The position numbers were made by a program, and so were the translations under genes. Shown here in pieces: positions 1-8,100 of a stretch of 16,862 bases of DNA (positions within the stretch are counted from its first letter, which is position 1; every line of letters begins with the position of its first letter). The DNA is taken from NCBI GenBank assembly GCA_964550025.1, contig CAZJYI010000210.1, forward strand, positions 1 through 16,862. Direction: 5' to 3'. The notes beneath the pieces were generated by a model that was given only the letters and a program-made list of their open reading frames with translations, was not told the DNA's origin and made no database searches. Source of the DNA: CAZJYI01 sp964550025 (GTDB lineage Bacteria; Verrucomicrobiota; Kiritimatiellia; UBA8416; CAYOBW01).

Positions 1-1276
1 GCCGGCCGAGGTGCTGGTCGCCGTTGTGGCTGTAGCCCGGGGGCGGACTGCGGTTGATCAGGATCTCGTCGAAGTCAAAGGCAGGATGGCTGAAGATGAT
101 GCGTCGCCGGAGCACCTTCATCTCTTCGTGGACCGCGAGGAAGTTCTCGAGGTCATCAACTGAAGCCAGGAGTCTCTCGTTCAGCCTCTCCGCCTCTTTC
201 CTCGCCGAGACGGCGGAAGGCATCGTGTTGCCGACACGATCGATCGTGTTCGAGATCACGCTGACATACTCGGTGATCGGTCCGACATCCTTGATCAGTC
301 GACTCCACGTTTCCTGTTCTTCGGGGAAGTCGTTGCGATAGTCGAACCTGGCGGGATCAAACCTGTAGTACTCGGTTGCCAGGGAATCATCGAACGCCCT
401 GAGAAGACCTGGGACCTGCTTGATCCGCTCGGCCTGATTGCGGAGATTGATGAAATCGCGGTAGTAGACGGCCGCAAAGCACAGGTTCTGCAAACGCTCG
501 TAGTCCTCGCCCTTCCTCACTCTCCCGGCGGTCTTTTCGATGGCGCTGACGATCTCCGGATCCATGTGCCTTTCAGGACCGTACCGCTCCATGATGTAGC
601 CCGTAAGGGCCTCGACGGCGTCCTTGATGCCGATCGGGGCGAATCCGGACGGCAACATGTGTGTGTCACGGCGACGATCCAGGCCTGACTTGTGGACCGC
701 GGAGTGCCGTTTGCCGCGCATACGCCTCCACGCTTCGAGCTTGGAAAGGCGAGACGTGGTGTCCATCCAGCTCATGGCGCGTTGCGATTCCAGCCGGCCC
801 GAGATCCACTCGTAGCGGCCGTTGAGCTCGAGCGCGGCTTCACACTGGTACAGGTCGAGGTCGCCGGGGTTTCTGTGCCATCTCAGCCTGCGCTCATCCG
901 AGACTGTCATCTCGACAATGGGCCTGTTGTCCTCGGACCGCAGCGCGCGCTTCGTGCCGTCACCGCCCTCGAGCTCGACGGAGCGCAGGATGAGTCTTTC
1001 GCCCGAGCCGATGTGCAAGGTACGTACCCCCGACACACTGAGCCGAAACTCGGCCTTCTCGGTTCCTTCCAGCGTCCTCGGAAACACCATGAGCGGGAGC
1101 TTTGCCTCGTTGCGGTAGCCCGGCACGGCCGTGCCCTCTTCCTTCTCCTGCTCGACGATTTCGTTGACGAGGGTGACATAGGCGTCGATCTTCGGCGCCG
1201 GTTTCTCTTCCGCGCCATGGCCGCAAGCACTCGTCAACGTAAACGCAACCGCTAGAGAGGGGATCAAGCCACGCAT
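1..1276 (-). CDS. Exported protein, partial (3' end beyond left edge), possibly hydrazine-synthase-alpha-like
   Basis: The reading frame opens at an ATG (1276) and runs without a stop to base 1, giving 425 codons; the C-terminal part is outside the window. An AAGGAG ribosome site at 1286-1291 lies 9 bases before the ATG and fixes the start. Residues 1-22 (MRGLIPSLAVAFTLTSAC...) form a signal peptide. Cys18 follows TSA, so a lipoprotein is possible, but position -3 is Thr and the lipobox is not canonical. Residues 25-385 are charged, Arg/Glu-rich and probably largely helical. Near the edge, residues 387-408 read LRRRIIFSHPAFDFDEILI then NRS, followed by a His/Asn/Gly-rich stretch. This resembles the 'LRREI...NPLLDFDKLLF' motif that, from memory, precedes the propeller of large exported PVC proteins annotated as hydrazine-synthase-alpha-like. 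Function is unknown; the family link is by recall only. No partner gene is nearby: the next gene is divergent. Confidence 0.75.
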   Translation of the reverse strand, partial: MRGLIPSLAVAFTLTSACGHGAEEKPAPKIDAYVTLVNEIVEQEKEEGTAVPGYRNEAKLPLMVFPRTLEGTEKAEFRLSVSGVRTLHIGSGERLILRSVELEGGDGTKRALRSEDNRPIVEMTVSDERRLRWHRNPGDLDLYQCEAALELNGRYEWISGRLESQRAMSWMDTTSRLSKLEAWRRMRGKRHSAVHKSGLDRRRDTHMLPSGFAPIGIKDAVEALTGYIMERYGPERHMDPEIVSAIEKTAGRVRKGEDYERLQNLCFAAVYYRDFINLRNQAERIKQVPGLLRAFDDSLATEYYRFDPARFDYRNDFPEEQETWSRLIKDVGPITEYVSVISNTIDRVGNTMPSAVSARKEAERLNERLLASVDDLENFLAVHEEMKVLRRRIIFSHPAFDFDEILINRSPPPGYSHNGDQHLGR

Positions 1277-1603
1277 GGAAGGCTACTCCTTCTGTGGACC
1301 GCAAGAATGGCAGAGGTCGGACAACCCATCGTACCCTTTCGCCCATGGAAACGAGACAGCAATGATTGAACTGTAGGGCATTCGCATCTCGTGATCGAGC
1401 ACGAAAACCCGACTCGACCGGTCTCGCAACCGTCAGCTGGGTGAAGGAGTACGGCAGATGCGCCCCCGAAAAAAAGGGGGGTGAATTGACGATTGCGATG
1501 TGGTAATGTGCGACCTGTTGGCAGCGGGGCGTGTGGCAGCGGCCTGAAGTGTCCGGAGCTGCCCCCCCTGACAGGGCGGCGTGCAAGGAGGAGGAGAAGA
1601 AGG
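1277..1603. other. Intergenic region between two divergent genes
   Basis: These 327 bases separate divergent start codons and should hold both promoters. The clear elements are the ribosome sites at each end (1286-1291 on minus, 1585-1596 on plus). A short hairpin with a C5/G5 stem and an A-rich loop lies at 1463-1480. TTGACG at 1486-1491 resembles a -35 box, but no convincing -10 follows at 16-18 bases. Open frames here are short and carry no recognisable protein. Confidence 0.5.
1585..1596 (+). promoter_or_regulatory. Purine-rich ribosome binding tract for the beta-helix gene
   Basis: An AAGGAGGAGGAG tract followed by AAGAAGG runs almost up to the ATG at 1604. It contains several overlapping Shine-Dalgarno matches and decides the start: upstream in-frame starts would add an Arg-rich leader and bury the signal peptide. 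Confidence 0.7.
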
Positions 1604-2995
1604 ATGAAGAGTCAACCCTCAATCAGTCTCAACATTCTGGCGGCGGGGCTGGTCCTGGCCGCGACATGCGCGATGGCGCAGGGGCCGCTGGAACCGCTGG
1701 ATCCGCCGAATCCGACGATGTTCTCGCTGGAGGAGATCTTCCTGCGGGCAAACGACGCGGCCGCCATGGCCGATACGGCCGCCGCGCAGGCTGCCGAGGC
1801 CGAACCGCGTACACCGGTATCGAGCGCGCCCGTCACGTTGTCGGAACCGGGGTCGTACTACCTCACGACGAGTCTGACGGGAACGGTCAGAGTGGCGGCG
1901 CACAACGTGACGCTGGACCTGATGGGGTTCGCGATCATCTCCGGCTCCGGGAACGCCATTGTTCAGAGCGGCGTGCGCACGAACCTGGTTGTCCGCAACG
2001 GCGTGGTGTCCGCGCCCGACCAAAACGGCATCGACTTCAGCACCTCCACGACGGGCGCCAACGGGTTGATCGAAAACCTGCGGGTCTCTGACTGCGACTT
2101 CCACGGTATCGCCGTAGGGGGCGGGTTCCGCGTGCGCAACTGCCAGATCCGCGGCGCGGGCCTCGCCGGTGTCATCGTCTACGGGGACTCGGATGTGCGC
2201 GACTGCACGCTCACGGGGAACGGAACGGGCCTGCAACTGAACGGCACGGGCGCGCACGTGGCCGGCAACATCGTCAAGGGCAATACCGACAACTACAATC
2301 TCGCCGCCGGCAACCAGCTCAACCTGCTGCTGTGCGAGGCACCGGAGACTCTGGATTGGCCCTGCACGGCCACCTTCGGCGGGACGCTGACCTGTTCGAG
2401 CACCAATGGCATCGTGGTCAACGCCGAAAACGTGACCATCGACATGGCCGGCCATGCCCTGGTTGGTCCCGGCACGAACGGCATCTGCGGAATTCTTGCC
2501 GTCAGCACGTCGGGCAATCTGACGGTACTGAACGGCAAGCTCACGAATTGGCGGCATCAGTCGTGGGGTTGGGGCATCAACGCAGCCGACGGCCGGGCCC
2601 GCGTTCACGGCATTCAAGCAATAGGCAACCGTTGCGGGATTGATGTGGGAGTCTACAGCATAGTGGCCGACTGCATTGCCTACGACAACATCAGGGACGG
2701 TATCAGGGCGAGCATTAGCACTATCCGGAATTGCACCGCCGCTGAGAACGGCGGTCACGGCATTGTGGCAAGCATCAGCGCGATCCACAATTGCGCGGCT
2801 TACTTGAACGGCGAGAACGGTATCACAACCGGATCGGCCTCAACGATACGTGGTTGCACGACCTACAGCAATACCGGCTACGGCATCAGCGCGGGCGATC
2901 ACAGTCTTGTCGCTCAGAACGTCTGCGCAAACAACACCGCCGGCAACCTGACCGGCGTTATTGGCACGGTGACAGTGGACAACGTGGCACCGTAG
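1604..2995 (+). CDS. Exported right-handed parallel beta-helix protein
   Basis: 463 residues. The start is ATG 1604, directly after a strong Shine-Dalgarno tract and before a clean signal peptide (residues 1-25, likely cut AMA|Q). A short Ala/Glu-rich helical segment (about 39-67) leads into 'EPRTPVSSAPVTLSEPGSYYL', the opening of a family of PVC beta-helix proteins. Two helical blocks follow. The first (about 75-235) carries 'HNVTLDLMGF'; the second (about 240-463) repeats this opening as 'ENVTIDMAGHAL' and ends in a ladder of 20-21-residue coils of the form GI..(A/V)..S.I..C.AY.N (about 343-452). Such coils stack Asn and Cys on one face of the helix. No polysaccharide-lyase active site could be identified, so binding or structural roles are as likely as catalysis. 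No membrane anchor or PEP-CTERM-like tail is visible. The next gene is convergent, 82 bp away. Confidence 0.85.
   Translation: MKSQPSISLNILAAGLVLAATCAMAQGPLEPLDPPNPTMFSLEEIFLRANDAAAMADTAAAQAAEAEPRTPVSSAPVTLSEPGSYYLTTSLTGTVRVAAHNVTLDLMGFAIISGSGNAIVQSGVRTNLVVRNGVVSAPDQNGIDFSTSTTGANGLIENLRVSDCDFHGIAVGGGFRVRNCQIRGAGLAGVIVYGDSDVRDCTLTGNGTGLQLNGTGAHVAGNIVKGNTDNYNLAAGNQLNLLLCEAPETLDWPCTATFGGTLTCSSTNGIVVNAENVTIDMAGHALVGPGTNGICGILAVSTSGNLTVLNGKLTNWRHQSWGWGINAADGRARVHGIQAIGNRCGIDVGVYSIVADCIAYDNIRDGIRASISTIRNCTAAENGGHGIVASISAIHNCAAYLNGENGITTGSASTIRGCTTYSNTGYGISAGDHSLVAQNVCANNTAGNLTGVIGTVTVDNVAP
2699..2818 (+). repeat. Two 60-bp tandem units encoding beta-helix coils
   Basis: Bases 2699-2758 and 2759-2818 are in-register 60-bp units, each starting GG(T/C)AT and containing AGCAT.AGC..ATCC..AATTGC. 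Each encodes one 20-residue coil (GIRASISTIRNC... and GIVASISAIHNC...). More diverged coils lie on both sides, so this is the freshest duplication of the ladder. Confidence 0.75.
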
Positions 2996-3077
2996 AGACC
3001 GGTTTGATGAGAGGCGTGCGGATGGACGGCGACGGCTTATGACCGCGCGTGATCCGAAGCGACACGAGCCATGCCCG

Positions 3078-4574
3078 TCAACGCACTGATCGCAGCCGGA
3101 AGAACCCGTACCTGCTCAGAACGCTGTCCCGTATCGCGAACCTGTCGCAGCGCAACGGCCCGACGCTGTTCGTGTGGACAGTGACCCAGGGCCCATGGAT
3201 CGATCGGGCAGCTTGAACATACTGCGTCACGGAATCTCCTCCCCCCCACTGCAGAACGAGAACACCGTCCCGCCGGTGCAGATCGACAACACGGAATCGG
3301 GAATGTCGGTCGTGCGGGTCCGTGTCCGCTACGTACTCATCGAGATTAGTTGCCTGATCACCGTCAAAATCCTGTCGCGCGTCGCCAGGATCATTCATGT
3401 TCAACGCGTGCGCCAATTCCCATTCGTTCGGAATGCCGTCACCATCCGTATCACGCAGCCCCGTGAACGGCCTTGGCTCGTGAGGCGGATCCGCCCACAC
3501 AGCGTAGGCAAAACCAACCGGCTCACTTCTATCAAATACATAGAACTCGATATCGGGCACGGTAACCGATTCCCCCGGATCCAGCGCCAGATCACCGTTG
3601 CCAACGTGCGGCAGCAGTGCCTCGACCTTCGCCGTGATATCGACATAGTCCTTGCCATCCGGTGTCCGGCCATCCGGATGCATGAGCCGGATCGTAGGAG
3701 TCGGGAAGGCTGCATACCAGAACTTCTCAACCAGCCTCTTGCCGGAATCAGGTCTGTTCAGGAGCAACACACTTGCGAGCACTGTCCCCGTCTGCCTGTT
3801 AACGCGCCAGTCAACAAGGGAAACGTCGATGTTCCCTGTTACGTCCATGAAGTTCAGGATGAACAACGCCTCCACCGTCTTTGGGCCATCCATGACAACC
3901 CGCAACACACTGTTGCTGCCGGCGTCTGTTTCGTTCAGGACCCACCGGTCAAATACGTATCCATAGTCGTTCGTCGCGACGAGATCGAAGACCCAACCCT
4001 CCTGTTGCCAGCCCGCGCTGGCTCCGCCAATCACCCCGTTTGTGGCCGTGAGTCCAAGAAGATACTCTGACGCCCAGAGCCACGTCAGTTCAGATCGTCG
4101 GTCAAGGTAGACGCTCACCCGGTTGTTCGTCCCGCTGGGAGGCACGCAGCCGGAGCCAGCCCAACCCCTGCTCAGGCGTCGTGAACCTCTTCCATCATCA
4201 ATCACGGCATCAACACAAACGCTGACGGCGGTCGGACCGTGGAAGATGTTGGTCCCGTACGCATGCGGCGATGACACACCGTACGGGGCCGGGTATCCGT
4301 CAATCACGAGCACCACGGGATGTCCCCAGCCCAGTGCATAGACGAACCCCGCGGAACTCTCATGCGAGGGTCCGGCCGATATGCCTGCGGCCCCCTGTTG
4401 TCCCATCGCCAGGAAGCAACTGTGCGATGTTCCGCTGCACGAACCGCCGCCTCCTCCGAAGTGCGCGACATGCACAGAGCGGGCGCGACAGGACCACGCC
4501 GAGAGCAGAAAGATACCGGCAAAGGCCGCACCACGCGCCCTGCGCGCGCTCCCCACAGAAAAGGGCCCCGTCAT
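3078..4574 (-). CDS. Exported repeat protein with InlB-like and thrombospondin type 3 (calcium-binding) repeats
   Basis: 498 residues from ATG 4574, with a GGGAG ribosome site at 4581-4585. The frame is open 45 codons further up, but that part overlaps the preceding gene and precedes no signal peptide, so it was rejected. Residues 1-31 form a signal peptide. A Gly/Ser/Cys-rich stretch follows, then 'SSAGFVYALG', which I recall from Verrucomicrobia surface proteins. Residues about 92-171 hold a module ending 'RGWAGSG...LTWLWASEYLL', and 175-240 an InlB-like repeat (GWVFDLVATN...FDRWVLN). About 240-370 is an unassigned beta-rich region. Residues 374-420 carry two Asp-rich loops (DTDGDGIPNEW, DFDGDQATNLDEY) that should bind Ca2+. 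The last 70 residues (VLVLQWGGGDS...YGFFRLRSVR) look like a terminal Ig/FN3-like fold. It lies 43 bp downstream of the mini tail-collar gene and is probably co-transcribed with it. No enzyme motif was seen. Confidence 0.85.
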   Translation of the reverse strand: MTGPFSVGSARRARGAAFAGIFLLSAWSCRARSVHVAHFGGGGGSCSGTSHSCFLAMGQQGAAGISAGPSHESSAGFVYALGWGHPVVLVIDGYPAPYGVSSPHAYGTNIFHGPTAVSVCVDAVIDDGRGSRRLSRGWAGSGCVPPSGTNNRVSVYLDRRSELTWLWASEYLLGLTATNGVIGGASAGWQQEGWVFDLVATNDYGYVFDRWVLNETDAGSNSVLRVVMDGPKTVEALFILNFMDVTGNIDVSLVDWRVNRQTGTVLASVLLLNRPDSGKRLVEKFWYAAFPTPTIRLMHPDGRTPDGKDYVDITAKVEALLPHVGNGDLALDPGESVTVPDIEFYVFDRSEPVGFAYAVWADPPHEPRPFTGLRDTDGDGIPNEWELAHALNMNDPGDARQDFDGDQATNLDEYVADTDPHDRHSRFRVVDLHRRDGVLVLQWGGGDSVTQYVQAARSIHGPWVTVHTNSVGPLRCDRFAIRDSVLSRYGFFRLRSVR

Positions 4575-4617
4575 GTCAGTCTCCCAATTGCGATCAGCCC
4601 GGTCCCGGTTCCATCTA

Positions 4618-4929
4618 TCACTGCTTGATGATGTAGTTGAGCGTGAGATACGGCGGCATAGCGATCGTTGTTCCCGAACTGCCCAGCATCCCGTGCGTGT
4701 GCCCCCCATCCGTTGACAGATAGCTCCAACCCGTTCCCGTTACCAGGGGGCCTGAACCACTGCGAGTATGGGTGTGCGCACCGGCATTCCGCGTTGCATA
4801 CGAACCAACCCCATGTGCGTGCAACTGAGTTCCCGCGCTCTGCATGTTAAGGCTGCGACGGCTCGAGGCCCCCCACAGCGGACGCGAGGCGACAGTCAAC
4901 AGCAACAGAAGCATGAGCGGCTTGTTCAC
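4618..4929 (-). CDS. Small exported protein with phage tail-collar-like tip (HxH motifs)
   Basis: 103 residues from a GTG at 4929, with AAGGGA at 4939-4944 nine bases upstream. A TTG at 4977 in the same frame would add 16 residues before the signal peptide and is less likely. Residues 1-20 (VNKPLMLLLLLTVASRPLWG) are a signal peptide. The mature part is rich in Gly, Ser, Thr and His and has three HxH motifs: H37-A-H39, H52-T-H54 and H77-T-H79. It ends MPPYLTLNYIIKQ. This ending and the spaced HxH pairs are typical of the C-terminal end of phage tail-collar/tail-fibre proteins, where HxH pairs can bind metal ions. The usual upstream GTPDLR...F.VG half is absent. No other phage gene is near, so this looks like a host gene that kept only the fibre tip. 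The next gene starts 43 bp downstream on the same strand. Confidence 0.7.
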   Translation of the reverse strand: MNKPLMLLLLLTVASRPLWGASSRRSLNMQSAGTQLHAHGVGSYATRNAGAHTHTRSGSGPLVTGTGWSYLSTDGGHTHGMLGSSGTTIAMPPYLTLNYIIKQ

Positions 4930-4938
4930 CTGTAGTGT

Positions 4939-4944
4939 TCCCTT
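4939..4944 (-). promoter_or_regulatory. Ribosome binding site supporting a GTG start
   Basis: On the minus strand this reads AAGGGA, 9 bases before the GTG at 4929. It favours the GTG, which begins a compact signal peptide, over the upstream TTG at 4977. Confidence 0.5.
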
Positions 4945-5142
4945 CGATATGATCAACTCTGATGAGAAGCGTCTCAATTGAGGATATCCTGTTCGAACGC
5001 TCAGTCAAGCTCCGAAAAGGCTGGTGTCCGGGCTTCCAGTGGTTTGGTGCGCCAAGGTGTTCTGACGCAGGGGTCCGCGCCACAGAAAGGGCTTGCTTGA
5101 AAGCTCCCTTCCTGCTGATTATTCCGTCGAAAGGACGATTGC

Positions 5143-8100
5143 ATGAAGCTCGACACGAGGACTGCTACAGTGGCAACCATGCTTGCAATTCCCCTCAGCG
5201 GCGTCCTTGGCGCCGAACAGACGAGGCTCCCCGCCCAACCCCCGCACGCACAGCTCCGTGAACCCGCGCTGGGGGACGTTCGCCTCAGTGATGCGTTCTG
5301 GGCGCCGCGCGTCAGGACCTGTCGCGAAGTCACACTGCCCTATTGTCTCAAGACCTGCGAAGAAACAGGCCGGATTGAAAACTTCGTCAAAGCCGCGAAG
5401 AAGGAGGGCAAGTTCGAAGGCATCTGGTTCAACGACTCGGATGTACATAAGGTCATTGACGGCGCGGCCTACTCCCTGGCTCTCTGCCCCGATCCGAAGC
5501 TCGACAGGATGACCGACGAGGTCATCGCGAAAATCGCGGCCGCCCAGCAGGACGACGGCTATATCCTCTGCTATTTCATCCTGGGGGACGCGTCGAACCG
5601 GTTCACGCAGATCCACAATCCCGCCCGCCACGAGCTCTACAGCATCGGCCACCTGATCGAGGCCGGCGCCGTGCACTACCGGATGACCGGCAAACGCAGC
5701 TTTCTCGACGTCGCGATCAGGGCCGCGGACCACATCGACTCCCTTTTCGGCCCCGGCAAGAAGATGCAAGTCCCCGAGCACCAGGAACTCGAACTGGCCC
5801 TGATCGAGCTCTACCGCGTCACGGGTGAGAAGCGCTACCTCGACCTGGCGGCGTTCTTCATCAATCAGCGCGGCAACGCCAACGGCCACAAGCTCTACGG
5901 GCCGTATTCACAGGACCACCTGCCGGTGCGCGAACAGAGCGAAGCCGTCGGCCACGCCGTGCGTGCCATGTACAACTGCATGGGCATGCTCGACCTCTAC
6001 GCGGAGACCGGCGACAAGGAACTCTTCGCCGCCTGCGGACGCATCTGGCGGAACACCACGCACCGACGGATGTATGTGACGGGGGGGATTGGCGCCAGGC
6101 CCCGGGGCGAAGCCTTCGGTGAGGACTACGAGCTACCCAACGCCACCGCCTACGCGGAGACCTGCGCCCAGATCGGATTAATCCACTTCGCCCGCCGCAT
6201 GTTCATGATCGAGCCCGATGGCAAATACGCGGACGTTATGGAACGCGTTCTCTACAACGCGTTTCTCTCCGGAGTGGCTCTTTCGGGCGACAAGTTCTTC
6301 TACCAGAATCGGCTGGCCTCCAGGGGCGACTATCGCCGCCGCTCATGGTACGGTTGCGCCTGCTGCCCCAGCAACGTCATCCGCGTCTATCCCAGGATCG
6401 GGCAATTCACGTACGCGCTTGCGAAGACCGCCGTCTACGTAAACCTGTACGCCGCCGGGACGGGTGAGCTCTCTGTCGACGGCAACCGCGTGATCCTGAA
6501 GCAGGAGACGCGCTACCCCTGGAACGGCCGCGTGCTTTTGACGGTCACACCGCCACAGGCGCAGGCGTTCGACATCTGCCTGCGTATCCCCGGCTGGTGT
6601 CGCATGGACGAGACGCCGGGCGCACTCTATCGCTCGTCCCCTTTGGACACGCAGCCGACGTTGAAGGTCAACGGTAAGACCGTGTCGCTCCACAGACTCG
6701 AGAAGGGCTATGCCCGCATCTCGCGCGAGTGGAAGGCCGGCGACACGATCGAATTGGACATGCCGATGCCGATCCGCCGCGTGCATGCCCATCCCGAAGT
6801 GAAGGCCGACGCCGGACGGGTGGCACTCCAGAGGGGGCCGGTCGTCTACTGCGCCGAGGCCGTGGACAATGGCGGGCGCGTCAGTCACCTGTCCCTGCCG
6901 GCCGATGCCGCGCTCACGGCCGAACACCGCCCCAACCTACTCGGCGGTGTGACCGTCATCACGGGCACGACCGGCAAAGGCGGTCTGCTGGCCGTCCCGT
7001 ACTACGCGTGGGACAACCGCGAAGGCGGCGAGATGGCGGTCTGGTTGCGGGAACGGCCCGCGGGCAGGTCCGACGAGGCGTATTGGCCCAACCCGGCCCC
7101 ACCTACCGACGGGCTCGTCGGGGCCAACTACACCGCCGCCTATGCCGTCAACCAGGTGCAGTTCTGGCACGATTTTCGGAAGGACGTGATCGAGAGGGAG
7201 ATGGCCGCCGCGCGCCGGTACTACGGCATCAACACCCTTCGCGTCTACCTTCACAACATCAACTTCGACGAAGAGAAGGAGGTGTTGCTGCAGAACATGG
7301 AGACTTTCCTGACGATCTGCAGCCGGCACGGCATCCGGCCCGGCTTCTGCTTCTTCGACGACTGCCACCGGCACGCGGACATCTATCTCGACAAGCCCAC
7401 CGAGCCGATCAAGGGCTATCACAACGGACGCTGGGCCGCCTGCCCGCAGGACCGCGACCGCGATCCGGAGCATCTCGATAGGTTCAAGCCTTACATCCAG
7501 GAGATCATCCGCCCGTTCCGAAAGGACAAACGCGTGCTCTGGTGGGAGGTGTTCAACGAACCCCGCGTCAAGAAAGGCAGCTATAGCGAGAAGCTCCGCC
7601 GCGCGGCCTACCGGTGGGCCAAAGACGTTGAACCCGTCCAACCGGTTATTGCCTGTTGGGACGACAACGAGGCCACGGACATCGTCAATGCCCACAACTA
7701 CCGCTGGGCCCCGGGCGGCTGGGACCGGCAGGCGGACATGAACCCCGAAAAGGGAACGGTCTTCACCGAGGCCGGTGCACGCTGGTACGCACCCCGCCCC
7801 AGCAACGGCGAACCCTGCGAAGTCATCCACTGGCTGGAGGCGCGCCGGGCGGCCGGAAAGAGCACGCCCGGCGTCTACCTTTGCTGGGAGCTGCTCGTCG
7901 GCAATTCCAACTGCCGGTGGTACTGGGGAACGAAGCACGGATCGCCGGAACCCACCGTCCCCTGGTGCGGCCTGATGTGGCCCGACGCCACGCCCGTTTC
8001 CCTCGCCGAAGCCGAGGCCTGTCTCATGTACGCGACCGGCAGGAACAATGCGCTCTTCTACGACAACTTCCAGGACACCCCCGCCGTCGAACGGGCGGGC

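Noticed and set aside
1463..1480. C5/G5 hairpin as a terminator
   Set aside because: It lies between divergent starts, where no transcript should end, and has only a 5-bp stem with the A-run in the loop.
960..1622. 220-codon minus-strand frame covering the start of the edge gene
   Set aside because: It is out of frame with the protein that has a ribosome site, a signal peptide and coherent sequence over 425 codons, and it spans the divergent promoter region.
1619..2788. 389-codon open frame opposite the beta-helix gene
   Set aside because: It has no ribosome site or domain and is Ala/Val/Arg-rich, as expected of a complementary frame to a repetitive GC-rich gene.
5087..5110. AAGGG/CCCTT hairpin upstream of the glycosidase, with TTGCTT and GATTAT as a possible promoter
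   Set aside because: The stem is interrupted by a bulge, and the -35/-10 pair is weak and only about 20 bases from the ATG; not enough to call.
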